In this document: positions 9,309 through 17,572 of the stretch, piece by piece
How positions within the stretch are numbered: position 1 is the first letter of the stretch
Layout of the letters: the number at the start of each line of letters is the position of its first letter
From: Segnochrobactrum spirostomi
Lineage (GTDB): Bacteria; Pseudomonadota; Alphaproteobacteria; Rhizobiales; Segnochrobactraceae
Reading direction: 5' to 3'
DNA: 64,000 bases
Assembly (NCBI RefSeq): GCF_009600605.1
Contig: NZ_VWNA01000001.1
Location: 992,001-1,056,000 of the forward strand
Notes under the pieces: model-generated
What the model was told of the DNA's origin: nothing
The model's database searches: none
Seen by the model: only the letters and a program-made list of their open reading frames with translations
Position numbers and translations under genes: made by a program

Positions 9309-9337
9309 AATCGAACCACCGACACTGCGATTTTCAG
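9309..9337 (-). repeat. partial tRNA-Phe duplicate (possible att scar)
   Basis: 29 bp identical, and in the same orientation, to 11252-11280 inside the intact tRNA-Phe gene. It covers the anticodon loop through the T-arm; the acceptor stem and CCA end are absent. This is the part of tRNA genes commonly used as an att core by tyrosine-recombinase elements. No integrase gene is present between the two copies. It sits in the otherwise gene-free stretch 9147-9481, in which I recognise nothing else. Confidence 0.85.
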
Positions 9338-9481
9338 GCTGTTCCTTGACCTCGCGTGTGCCGGCCACCGCGTCGCTCAGTGCGTGCGCCGTTCGGCACG
9401 ACGGCACCGCAGGGATGGTGTAGGCTATTAACATTGTCGCGGACTCGTCCGGTCCTGCGGGTGACAGCCGGAGGCGAGGCT

Positions 9482-10474
9482 ATGGCGAATGCATCTCCTT
9501 CCGACAGAACGCCGCGCCGCGCGAAGCGTGACGAACCGCCGGAGCGCGCCGCGGAGACGGTGGGCGGGACCGCCACCATGCACATTTCCGTCCGCCCCGG
9601 GATCGAGGCCGCCTTCGCCACATGGCAGGCGGCACTGACCCGCGCCGCTTCGGCCGCCGACGGCTTCGTCAGCATCGAGTTCCAGCCGGTCGCAGCCGAT
9701 GGCACGGAATGGCGGACGATCACCCGCTTCCGCTCCGCCGAGGCGCTCGCCGCCTGGCAGAGCTCCGGCCGCCGTGCCGAGGCATTCGCCTCGCTCTCCC
9801 CTCTGCTCGCAAAGGGCGGCGCTCCGGTCGACGACATCCTGCCGGAATTCGATGCGTCGTCCGGTGTCACGGAAGTGATCACCACGGCGGTGACGCCGGA
9901 ACGCGAAGCCGAATTCCTCGCCTGGGCCGAGCGCATGCAGGCCCGGCAGGCGACCTTCCCCGGCTATCTCGGAACCGTGGTGCAGGCGCCGTTGTCGTCG
10001 GATCTACCCTATTGGACCACCCTGGTGCGGTTCGCGACGCCCGGCGAACTCGAGGCGTGGCTCGCATCCCCCGACCGGAAGGCCTTGATCGAGAGCGCCG
10101 ATCCGGCCGTTTCCCGTTTCAAAGCACGGCGCCTCGACGACGCGTTCGCATCCTGGTTCGCCGACGACGCCGCGGTGCCGCCACCCAGGTGGAAGCAGAC
10201 GGCGCTCGTGCTGCTCGTGCTGTTCCCCGTCGTGATGCTCGAGATCCGCTTCCTGAGCCCGCATCTCGCCGGGCTGCCGCTGCCGGTCGCCACCTTCATC
10301 GGCAACGCCATCAGCGTCAGCCTCGTCGCATGGCCGCTGATGGCGATCGCGATCGTGGTGATGCGCTGGTGGCTGCACGCCGCGCCGGCGGGACGCGCCC
10401 GCACCGAGGCGCTAGGCGCCGCGACCCTGCTGTGTCTCTATGCCATCGAGATCGCCGTCTTCACTCTGACCTGA
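9482..10474 (+). CDS. tandem antibiotic-biosynthesis-monooxygenase (ABM) domain membrane protein
   Basis: A 330-aa protein with two consecutive ABM-type ferredoxin-like domains (about residues 30-125, with MHISVRPGIEAAFATWQAAL, and 130-225, with VTPEREAEFLAWAERMQA), followed by three or so hydrophobic helices (TALVLLVLFPVVMLEI and on). This architecture matches the COG3224-like 'ABM superfamily enzyme' proteins; substrates are unknown, and most single-domain ABM proteins are small monooxygenases or haem-degrading enzymes. The ATG at 9482 has GGAGG upstream; an open frame from 9356 is unlike the family. Probably co-oriented with, but separate from, the deaminase 60 bp downstream. Confidence 0.75.
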   Translation: MANASPSDRTPRRAKRDEPPERAAETVGGTATMHISVRPGIEAAFATWQAALTRAASAADGFVSIEFQPVAADGTEWRTITRFRSAEALAAWQSSGRRAEAFASLSPLLAKGGAPVDDILPEFDASSGVTEVITTAVTPEREAEFLAWAERMQARQATFPGYLGTVVQAPLSSDLPYWTTLVRFATPGELEAWLASPDRKALIESADPAVSRFKARRLDDAFASWFADDAAVPPPRWKQTALVLLVLFPVVMLEIRFLSPHLAGLPLPVATFIGNAISVSLVAWPLMAIAIVVMRWWLHAAPAGRARTEALGAATLLCLYAIEIAVFTLT

Positions 10475-10535
10475 ACGGCGGGGAAGCATCGGCCGACGAC
10501 GCCCGGGCACGGTGCCCGGCAACCAGGAGGTGCCT

Positions 10536-11018
10536 ATGACCGAAGACGACAAGAAATTCATGCAGCGTGCGATCGCGCTGTCTGAGAAGACCTCGCTTAT
10601 CGACAGTGCTGGTGGCGTCTTCGGCTCTGTGATCGTACGGGACGGCAAGATCATCGCGGAGGGCGCCAACCGCGTCGTCGCCGAGAACGATCCGACATGG
10701 CATGGCGAGATGGAGGCGATCCGCAAGGCGTGCAAAGCGGAGGGTAGCTTCAAGCTGCCGGGCGCGACGCTCTATACCAGCGCCGAGCCTTGCCCAATGT
10801 GCATGGCAGCCGCCTATTGGGCCGGCATCGAGCGCGTGTTCTATGCCTCGACAAACGCCGACGCCCTCGAATACGGCGATTTTGACGACAGCATGATCTA
10901 TGGGGAACTGAGCAAGCCGACGTCCGAGCGCTCGATCACCTGCACGCAGATCCTGCGCGATGAGGCCGTGGAAGTCTGGAAGAAGTACAAGAACAAGGCT
11001 GACCGCGTGCCTTATTGA
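10536..11018 (+). CDS. guanine deaminase-type nucleoside/base deaminase
   Basis: A 160-aa CDA-fold deaminase. Zinc site: His56 and the catalytic Glu58 in TWHGEMEAI, and Cys86/Cys89 in EPCPMC. The extended C-terminus (DFDDSMIYGELSKPTSERSI, ending in VWKKYKNKADRVPY) resembles bacterial small guanine deaminases (GuaD of the Bacillus type) more than tRNA adenosine deaminase TadA. HGE instead of HAE is a common variant. An AGGAGGT lies seven bases before the ATG at 10536. Purine salvage fits the large nucleoside cluster that begins 600 bp away. Confidence 0.82.
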   Translation: MTEDDKKFMQRAIALSEKTSLIDSAGGVFGSVIVRDGKIIAEGANRVVAENDPTWHGEMEAIRKACKAEGSFKLPGATLYTSAEPCPMCMAAAYWAGIERVFYASTNADALEYGDFDDSMIYGELSKPTSERSITCTQILRDEAVEVWKKYKNKADRVPY

Positions 11019-11080
11019 GGCAAGACGGCATCGGGGCGGCCGGGTCCATCAAGCCCGGTCGCATCGTCCGGCGCGGGCCC

Positions 11081-11140
11081 GTGTCCTCGCCTCACGTGTC
11101 CTGGCCTCACGTTTCCTGGCTTCACGTGTCCAGGCTCTCC
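11081..11140 (+). repeat. four tandem 15-bp repeats
   Basis: Four consecutive 15-bp units (11081, 11096, 11111, 11126) with the consensus GTGTCCTGGCCTCAC. The first two differ at one base, the third at a few, and the fourth is diverged at its 3' end. It lies between the deaminase stop and the tRNA-Phe 3' end; no open frame is conserved through it. Confidence 0.8.
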
Positions 11141-11235
11141 GTCCAGGTCGCGCACAGACGCGGTCTCGAACAAACGCACGCGCGTGCGCCCCGTCAAAAG
11201 AGCGGCCCGAGCAGATCGTTGCAACTGAGATGAAG

Positions 11236-11311
11236 TGGTGCCCAGGGGCGGAATCGAACCACCGACACTGCGATTTTCAGTCGCATGCTCTACCAACTGA
11301 GCTACCTGGGC
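11236..11311 (-). tRNA. tRNA-Phe (GAA)
   Basis: Complement strand 76 nt: 5' GCCCAGG acceptor pairs with the 3' CCTGGGC, followed by an encoded CCA. D-arm AGCTCAGTTGGTAGAGC, anticodon loop CTGAAAA with GAA anticodon, and T-arm GGTTCGATTCC all present. The 3' end faces the accessory-looking DNA to the left, where a 29-bp internal fragment is repeated at 9309-9337. Confidence 0.98.
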
Positions 11312-11604
11312 GCCGTGCAGCGGATCGTGCCGCCGTCGGACGTGGGGGCTTATAGGGGCTCGCGGCGGACCTGTCCAGAGCCGATGCGCACCCGGCGCGC
11401 CCACGGCCCGGGCCGTGCCGCCGCTTGTGGAAAACGCGGGTGCGCCGAGCCGGCGCCGCGAACCCTCCCCGCCGAAAGGCAATGCAGGAAAGAGCTTTGC
11501 CAGGCCCCGAGCGGGAGGCGCCTCGGTGCGCCGGCTTCGGATCGCCGCCCCCGTCTCCGGCGTGCGCCCCCTCCGGATAGCGAGCGCACGCCGCCGTCCG
11601 CGCC

Positions 11605-12825
11605 TCAGAGGAAGCTGCGGCCGTGCGGACCGGCGGGGAGGTCGAGCCAGGCGGCGAGCGTCTCGCCGATGTCGGCGAAGGTGGCGCGAGGGCCGATCGC
11701 GCGCGGGGCGATCCCGGGGCCGAAGGCGAGGATCGGGACGTGCTCCCGGGTGTGATCGTTGCCGCGGAAGGTCGGATCGCAGCCGTGGTCGGCCGTGATG
11801 ACGGCGAGGTCGCCCGGCCGCATCCGCGCCGTAAAGGTCGGCAGACGACGGTCGAACGCCTCGAGCGCCGCCGCATAGCCCGGCACGTCGCGGCGGTGGC
11901 CGTAGACCATGTCGAAATCGACGAAGTTGGTGACGACGAGGTCGCCCTCCCCGGCGCGGTCGGCGGCGGCGAGCGTCGCGTCGAACAGGGCGTCGTTGCC
12001 GGCCGCCTTGACCACCTCGGTGACCCCGCGATGGGCATAGATGTCGCCGATCTTGCCGATGCCGATGACGGCGCGGCCGGCCCCGGCGGCGCGGTCGAGC
12101 AAGGTCGGCTCCGGCGGCGGCACGGCATAATCGCGGCGGTTCGCGGTGCGCACGAAAGTGTCGCGGCTTTCGCCGACGAAGGGCCGCGCGATGACGCGGC
12201 CGATGTTCAGGGGATCGACGAGCCGGCGCGCGATCTCGCAGACGCGGTAGAGCCGGTCGAGACCGAAATGGCCCTCGTGGGCGGCGATCTGGAACACGGA
12301 ATCGGCGGAGGTGTAGCAGATCGGCTTGCCGGTGCGGATGCTCTCCTCGCCGAGCTCGGCGATGATCTCTGTCCCAGAGGCATGGCGGTCGCCGAGAATG
12401 CCCGGCAGGCCGGCCTCGGAGATCAGGGCGGCGACGAGGTCGGGCGGAAAGGTCGGCACGGTCTGCGGGAAATAGCCCCAGTCGAACGGCACCGGCACGC
12501 CGGCGATCTCCCAGTGGCCCGAGGGCGTGTCCTTACCGGACGAGACCTCGATGCCGTAGCCCCAGGCGCCGCTCGGCGCGACGTCGCTCGAAAGTCCCGG
12601 CGCCGGGCTGCCGCGCGAGGCGGCGACGGCACGGCCGAGGCCGAGCGCGACGAGGTTCGGCAGCGCGAGCGGCCCCTGCCGCAGCCCCGGACGGTCGGCG
12701 GCGCCCGCCGCGCAGCGCTCCGCGATGTGGCCGACGGTGTCGGCCCCGGCGTCGCCGAAGTGCGCGGCGTCGGCACTCGCACCGATGCCGACGGAATCGA
12801 GGATCAGGAGAAAGGCGCGGGACAT
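11605..12825 (-). CDS. deoB: phosphopentomutase
   Basis: A 406-aa alkaline-phosphatase-superfamily mutase that interconverts (deoxy)ribose 1-phosphate and 5-phosphate, linking nucleoside phosphorolysis to central carbon metabolism. Motifs: N-terminal [15 protein letters not shown] (metal-binding Asp), [14 protein letters not shown] with the phosphorylated Thr, [14 protein letters not shown], and the C-terminal metal ligands in [14 protein letters not shown] and [11 protein letters not shown]. An ATG at 12882 would add 19 non-family residues, so 12825 is chosen. Divergent from the nucleoside importer operon whose products (cdd, punA, deoA) supply its substrate. Confidence 0.95.
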   Translation of the reverse strand: MSRAFLLILDSVGIGASADAAHFGDAGADTVGHIAERCAAGAADRPGLRQGPLALPNLVALGLGRAVAASRGSPAPGLSSDVAPSGAWGYGIEVSSGKDTPSGHWEIAGVPVPFDWGYFPQTVPTFPPDLVAALISEAGLPGILGDRHASGTEIIAELGEESIRTGKPICYTSADSVFQIAAHEGHFGLDRLYRVCEIARRLVDPLNIGRVIARPFVGESRDTFVRTANRRDYAVPPPEPTLLDRAAGAGRAVIGIGKIGDIYAHRGVTEVVKAAGNDALFDATLAAADRAGEGDLVVTNFVDFDMVYGHRRDVPGYAAALEAFDRRLPTFTARMRPGDLAVITADHGCDPTFRGNDHTREHVPILAFGPGIAPRAIGPRATFADIGETLAAWLDLPAGPHGRSFL

Positions 12826-13143
12826 TCGGGCTTGCTCTTTTTCGGCCGACCGGCCGGCGCCGCTCTGAGCGGCAACGGACATCGGGCGAGCCTAGTCCGT
12901 CGCAGGATCGGCGGCAAATTGCACACCCTCCCGCGGGAACAAAACGGTCGTGGACCGCCCGCAGAAAGCGCATGCAAAGAAATTAGGCCCGTGCCAATCT
13001 CACCCCGAGGCGGCAGCGGGCGGGGAGCCCCAAGCCGCTCGGCGGCGCACGGAACCGGCTCTCGAAAGCCGCGGCGGCGTCGCCCACTTGCGTAGACGAA
13101 GCTTCAGGCCCGCTGGGGAACCGCGGCCGCCTTCGGAGGGACC
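12826..13143. other. divergent intergenic region deoB / nucleoside importer
   Basis: About 320 bp between two divergent transcription units of the same pathway, so it should carry both promoters. No convincing -35/-10 pair or operator could be picked by eye; the sequence is GC-rich. The downstream gene has a clear ribosome site, GGAGGG, five bases before its ATG. Confidence 0.4.
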
Positions 13144-14163
13144 ATGTTGGCAAACAAGTTCGGCCGCGCGCTCGGCCTCGCCGTGCTCGCGCTTTCGATG
13201 GGCGGGGCCGCCCAGTCGGCGCTCGCCGCGGATTATCAGCCCGCGATCATCTACGATCTCGGCGGCAAGTTCGATAAGTCCTTCAACGAATCCGCCTTCC
13301 ACGGCGCCGAGCGCTTCAAGAAGGAAACCGGCATCGCCTACCGCGAGTTCGAGTTGCAGAACGAGAACCAGCGCGAACAGGCTTTGCGCAACTTCGCCCG
13401 CCGCGGCTATTCGCCGATCATCGGCGTCTCCTTCAGCCAGGCGGTGGCGATGGAGAAGGTCGCCAAGGAATTCCCGAAGACCGAGTTCGCCATCATCGAC
13501 GCCGTGGTCGAGGCGCCGAACATCCATTCCGTCGTCTTCAAGGAAGAGGAAGGCTCCTACCTCGTCGGCCTCCTCGCCGGCATGAAGACGCAGACCGGAA
13601 AGGTCGGCTTCGTCGGCGGCATGGACATTCCGCTCATCCGCAAGTTCGCCTGCGGCTACGTCCAGGGCGTGAAGGCGGCGAACCCGAAGGCCGAAGTGTT
13701 CCAGAACATGACCGGCACGACGGGTGACGCCTGGAACGATCCGGTGAAGGGCGGCGAGCTCGCCAAGTCGCAGTTCGATCGTGGCGCGGACATCGTCTAT
13801 CACGCCGCCGGCGCCACCGGCCTCGGCGTGCTCCAGGCCGCCGCGGACGCCGGCAAGCTCGGCATCGGCGTCGATTCCAACCAGGACTACCTGCATCCGG
13901 GCCACGTGCTGACCTCGATGATGAAGCGCGTCGACAACGCCGTCTTCCGCATCTTCAAGGCGGGCGAGGACGGCAAGCTGCACGGCGGCGTCGAAGTGCT
14001 CGGCCTGCAGGAGGACGGCGTCGGCTGGTCCCTCGATGAGTACAACGAGAAGCTCATCACCCCGGACATGAAGACGGCCGCCGACAAGGCGCGCACCGAG
14101 ATCATCGCCGGCACGCTGAAGGTGCACGACTACACCACCGACCAGAAGTGCCCGGTCGAGTGA
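13144..14163 (+). CDS. BMP-family nucleoside ABC transporter substrate-binding protein
   Basis: A 339-aa periplasmic binding protein of the BMP/PnrA family, whose characterised members bind purine (and some pyrimidine) nucleosides. Signal peptide residues 1-28 ending QSALA, mature protein beginning ADYQPAIIYDLGGKFDKSFN, the typical GGKFDKSFNE ligand-loop motif. Other BMP landmarks are GFVGGMDIPLIRKFACGY and ADIVYHAAGATGLGVLQAA. It lacks a lipobox, so it is soluble. First gene of the importer operon (14933 ATPase, 16456 and 17573 permeases) with nucleoside catabolic genes behind it. Confidence 0.92.
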   Translation: MLANKFGRALGLAVLALSMGGAAQSALAADYQPAIIYDLGGKFDKSFNESAFHGAERFKKETGIAYREFELQNENQREQALRNFARRGYSPIIGVSFSQAVAMEKVAKEFPKTEFAIIDAVVEAPNIHSVVFKEEEGSYLVGLLAGMKTQTGKVGFVGGMDIPLIRKFACGYVQGVKAANPKAEVFQNMTGTTGDAWNDPVKGGELAKSQFDRGADIVYHAAGATGLGVLQAAADAGKLGIGVDSNQDYLHPGHVLTSMMKRVDNAVFRIFKAGEDGKLHGGVEVLGLQEDGVGWSLDEYNEKLITPDMKTAADKARTEIIAGTLKVHDYTTDQKCPVE

Positions 14164-14179
14164 GTTCACGCTGACCGCC

Positions 14180-14206
14180 GGCCGCGGGCGCCTCGCGTCC
14201 GCGGCC
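14180..14206 (+). promoter_or_regulatory. GC-rich stem-loop after the binding-protein gene
   Basis: GGCCGCGGGCG (14180-14190), a five-base loop and CGTCCGCGGCC (14196-14206) form an 11-bp stem with one G-U pair, 16 bp after the stop codon. No T-tract follows, so it is not a classical terminator. In binding-protein-dependent transporter operons such hairpins stabilise the upstream mRNA or attenuate read-through, giving excess binding protein; that role here is inference. Confidence 0.6.
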
Positions 14207-14303
14207 CTCGGCCCGTCCGAATCACGGGCGGGCGCGTCGCCGGGGGAGCCGTCAGGGCGGCCACACCCGCCACTCCCCGGCGATCGGACAACGGCATTCC
14301 CCC

Positions 14304-14936
14304 ATGCGTATTGAGAGAGTCAGCGCGAGGCGTCTCGCCCCTGCCCTCGCCCTCGCCGCCGCGCTCGCCGGCTGCGCCGGCCCGGCGCCGCGCTACGAGG
14401 CGACGCCGCTCAGGATCGACCCTGCGGCCGCCGTGTCGCTCGTCTCCGCCTACCGCGTCCGCCACGGTCTCAATCCGGTCACCCTGAACCCGGCGCTCAC
14501 CGCCGCGGCCGAAGAGCAGGCCATGGCGATGGCCGAGAACGGCCGGATGAGCCACGCCTTCTCCTCGTCCGACACGCTGCCCGCCCGCCTCGCCCACGTC
14601 GGCTACGATTGGAGCGTGACGGCGGAGAATGTCGGCGCCGGCTACCGCACCCTCGATGCCGCCTTCGCCGGCTGGGTCGGGTCGCCCCACCACAACGAGA
14701 ATCTGCTGCGCAAGGGCGTGACGGAGATCGGCATCGCCGCCGCCCGCTCCACCGAGAAGCGCTACGGTTATTATTGGTCGCTCGTGCTCGCGGGTCCCCG
14801 CAAGGCGCGCGCGGCGAGCCATACCGGGCCGTTCGGCAGCGCGCCCGTCGGCACCGGCACCGCGTCGAGTGGCTTCACCTTCATGGGACTGCCGATCGGT
14901 TCGCCGGCCCCCTCGTCTCAAGGAAGCCCGCAATGA
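14304..14936 (+). CDS. CAP (SCP/PR1) domain lipoprotein
   Basis: A 210-aa predicted lipoprotein: signal peptide with lipobox ALAGC (Cys24), then a CAP domain (about 45-165) with YRVRHGLNPVTLNPALTAAA, HAFSSSDTL, TAENVGAGYRTLDAAFAGWVGS and PHHNENLLRKGVTEIGIA, ending in a Gly/Ser/Pro-rich tail. Bacterial CAP proteins are mostly uncharacterised. Its stop overlaps the start of the ABC ATPase (ATGA), so it is translationally coupled to the nucleoside importer, which is unusual for this family. It could anchor or tune the importer at the envelope, but nothing in the sequence proves that. Confidence 0.85.
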   Translation: MRIERVSARRLAPALALAAALAGCAGPAPRYEATPLRIDPAAAVSLVSAYRVRHGLNPVTLNPALTAAAEEQAMAMAENGRMSHAFSSSDTLPARLAHVGYDWSVTAENVGAGYRTLDAAFAGWVGSPHHNENLLRKGVTEIGIAAARSTEKRYGYYWSLVLAGPRKARAASHTGPFGSAPVGTGTASSGFTFMGLPIGSPAPSSQGSPQ

Positions 14937-16456
14937 CGCGCAACGCGATCGAGCTCGTCGGCATCGACAAGAGGTTCGGCGCCGTCCACGCGAACAAGGA
15001 CATCCACCTCACCGTGGAGAAGGGCACCATCCACGGCATCGTCGGGGAGAACGGCGCCGGCAAATCCACCCTGATGTCGATCCTCTACGGCTTCTATCAG
15101 GCCGACAAAGGCGAGATCCTGATCGATGGCAAGGAGACCGCGATCCCGGATTCCCGGGCCGCCATCGCCGCGGGCATCGGCATGGTCCACCAGCACTTCA
15201 TGCTGGTCGAGCCGTTCACGGTCATCGAGAACATCATCCTCGGCGCCGAAGGCGGCGGCTTCCTCAAGGGCGGTATCGACAAGGCCCGCCGCGAGCTCGC
15301 CCGCCTCGCTCAAGAATACGAGCTGAACGTCGATCCCGATGCCGTCGTCGGCACCCTGCCGGTCGGCGTCCAGCAGCGCATCGAGATCCTCAAGGCGCTC
15401 TATCGCGGCGCCGATATCCTGATCCTCGACGAGCCGACCGGCGTGCTCACCCCGGCCGAGGCCGATCACCTCTTCCGCATCCTCCACATGCTGAAGGACG
15501 AGGGGAAGACGATCATCCTGATCACCCACAAGCTCCGGGAGATCAAAGCCGCGACCGACAATGTCTCGGTGATGCGCCGCGGCGAGATCGTCGCGACACG
15601 GCCGACCGCCGAGACCTCGATCGAGACCCTGGCCGAACTGATGGTCGGCCGCCGCGTCCTCCTCAAGGTGGAGAAGACGCCGGCCGTCCCGAGCCGCCCG
15701 GTGCTCGTCGTCGACCGCCTCACCGTCACAGACGGGCGCGGGGTGAAGCGCGTCGACGACGTCTCCCTCGAGGTTCGGGCGGGCGAAATCGTCGGCATCG
15801 CCGGCGTCGCCGGCAACGGCCAATCCGAGCTCCTCGAGGCGATCGCCGGGCTGATCCCGTTCTCCGGCGGCACCATCACCATCGACGGCCACCGGATCGA
15901 TCCCGGCACCCGTGCCGACCCGGCCGCCCTGCGCGGCCTCGGTCTCGCCCATGTCCCCGAGGACCGCCACCGCATGGGCCTCGTCACCGCGTTCGAGGAG
16001 TGCGAGAACGCGATCCTCGGCTATCACCGTGATCCGGCCTACGGGCGCGGGCCTCTGCTCGACATTGCAAAGGTGCGCAGCCACGCCGAGAAGGGGATCG
16101 CCGATTACGACATCCGCCCACCGAACCCGCGGCTCAAGACGGCGAACTTCTCCGGCGGCAACCAGCAGAAGATCGTGCTCGCCCGCGAGATCGAACGCGA
16201 CCCGATCGTGCTGCTGGTCGGCCAGCCGACCCGCGGCGTCGACATCGGGGCCATCGAGTTCATTCACAAGCGCTTGGTCGCCCTGCGGGATTCCGGCAAG
16301 GGCATCCTCCTCGTCTCGGTCGAGCTCGACGAGGTGCGCGCGCTCGCCGACCGGGTCGTGGTGATGTGCGGGGGAACCATCATGGGCGAGCGGCCGCCGA
16401 CGTGCAGCGAGCAGGAGCTCGGCCTCCTCATGGCCGGCGTGCGAGAGGCAGCCTGA
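14933..16456 (+). CDS. nucleoside ABC transporter, duplicated ATP-binding protein
   Basis: A 507-aa twin-ATPase of the BMP/NupO-RbsA type. First domain: Walker A GENGAGKST, Q-loop HQHFMLV, a degenerate signature (LPVGVQQRIEIL) and Walker B ILILDEPTGVLTP. Second domain: degenerate Walker A (GVAGNGQSELLEA), signature FSGGNQQKIVLAREI and Walker B VLLVGQPTRGVD with the catalytic Glu replaced by Gln. Such asymmetry is normal in this family. Starts inside the CAP-lipoprotein stop (ATGA) and overlaps the next permease by one base. Confidence 0.95.
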   Translation: MTRNAIELVGIDKRFGAVHANKDIHLTVEKGTIHGIVGENGAGKSTLMSILYGFYQADKGEILIDGKETAIPDSRAAIAAGIGMVHQHFMLVEPFTVIENIILGAEGGGFLKGGIDKARRELARLAQEYELNVDPDAVVGTLPVGVQQRIEILKALYRGADILILDEPTGVLTPAEADHLFRILHMLKDEGKTIILITHKLREIKAATDNVSVMRRGEIVATRPTAETSIETLAELMVGRRVLLKVEKTPAVPSRPVLVVDRLTVTDGRGVKRVDDVSLEVRAGEIVGIAGVAGNGQSELLEAIAGLIPFSGGTITIDGHRIDPGTRADPAALRGLGLAHVPEDRHRMGLVTAFEECENAILGYHRDPAYGRGPLLDIAKVRSHAEKGIADYDIRPPNPRLKTANFSGGNQQKIVLAREIERDPIVLLVGQPTRGVDIGAIEFIHKRLVALRDSGKGILLVSVELDEVRALADRVVVMCGGTIMGERPPTCSEQELGLLMAGVREAA

Positions 16457-17568
16457 TGTCGAACCAATTGCCGCGCTGGGTCGAATACGGCCTCATCCCG
16501 CTCCTGAACCTCACCGCCGCCTTCCTGGTCTCCGGCCTCGTGGTGCTTTGGATCGGCGAGAATCCGCTCAATGCGGTGCAGTCGCTCGTCTACGGCGCGC
16601 TCGGCTACGGCGAGGGCATCGGCTACACGCTCTTCTACGCCACCAACTTCGTCTTCACCGGGCTCGCCTGCGCCGTCGCCTATCAGGCCGGTCTGTTCTC
16701 GATCGGGGCCGAGGGGCAGGCCTATCTCGGCGGCCTCGGCGTCGCCCTCGTCTGCCTCGCGCTCGGCGGCTGGTCGTGGTGGGCGGCGCTGCCGATCGTC
16801 CTCGTCGCCGCCGCGGGCTTCGGTGCCGGCTGGGCGGCGATCCCGGCTTATCTCCAGGCGAAGCGCGGCAGCCACATCGTCATCACGACGATCATGTTCA
16901 ACTTCATCGCGTCGGCCTTGATGGTCTATCTCCTGGTCGACCGGCTCTCCTACGGCTCGATGCAGCCGGAGACCCGCCCGTTCGGCGACAGCCTCCAGCT
17001 CCCGCTCGCCCGCGACACCATCACCTTCATCGATTTCGGCCAGTCGCCCCTCAATCTGGCGACGGTGTTCGCGCTCCTCGCCCTCGTCTTCGTCTGGTTC
17101 CTGATCTGGCGCACCAAGCTCGGCTACGAGATGCGCACCTTCGGCACCAACCCGACGGCGGCGGCCTATGCCGGCATCTCGCCGTTCAAGATCACTATGG
17201 TCGCGATGACCATCTCCGGCGCCCTCGCCGGGCTCATGGCACTCAACGAGGTGATGGGCGCCTCGAACCGGCTGATCCTCGAATTCGTCTCCGGCTCCGG
17301 CTTCGTCGGCATCGCCGTGGCGCTGATGGGGCGCAACCACCCGATCGGCATCCTGCTCGCCGCGCTCCTGTTCGGCATCCTCTACCAGGGCGGCGCCGAG
17401 CTCGCGTTCGATTCCCCGGGCATCACGCGCGACATGATCGTGGTGATCCAGGGCCTCGTGATCCTGTTCGCGGGCGGGCTCGAACACATGTTCCGCCCGG
17501 CGCTCGTCGCGCTGTTCGGCCGTCAGGCCCGGCGCAAAGCCGCGCGCGCCGCGGCCCAGGGAGCGTGA
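16456..17568 (+). CDS. nucleoside ABC transporter permease (NupP-like)
   Basis: A 370-aa BPD-type inner-membrane permease of the RbsC/NupP family with about ten hydrophobic segments. The family motif EGQAYLGGLG follows the third helix, and the cytoplasmic loop GTNPTAAAYAGISPFK is the EAA-like coupling motif for the ATPase. The start codon overlaps the ATPase stop (TGATG). A longer frame from 16366 is out of family and inside the ATPase gene. Partner of the permease at 17573. Confidence 0.92.
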   Translation: MSNQLPRWVEYGLIPLLNLTAAFLVSGLVVLWIGENPLNAVQSLVYGALGYGEGIGYTLFYATNFVFTGLACAVAYQAGLFSIGAEGQAYLGGLGVALVCLALGGWSWWAALPIVLVAAAGFGAGWAAIPAYLQAKRGSHIVITTIMFNFIASALMVYLLVDRLSYGSMQPETRPFGDSLQLPLARDTITFIDFGQSPLNLATVFALLALVFVWFLIWRTKLGYEMRTFGTNPTAAAYAGISPFKITMVAMTISGALAGLMALNEVMGASNRLILEFVSGSGFVGIAVALMGRNHPIGILLAALLFGILYQGGAELAFDSPGITRDMIVVIQGLVILFAGGLEHMFRPALVALFGRQARRKAARAAAQGA

Positions 17569-17572
17569 CGCC

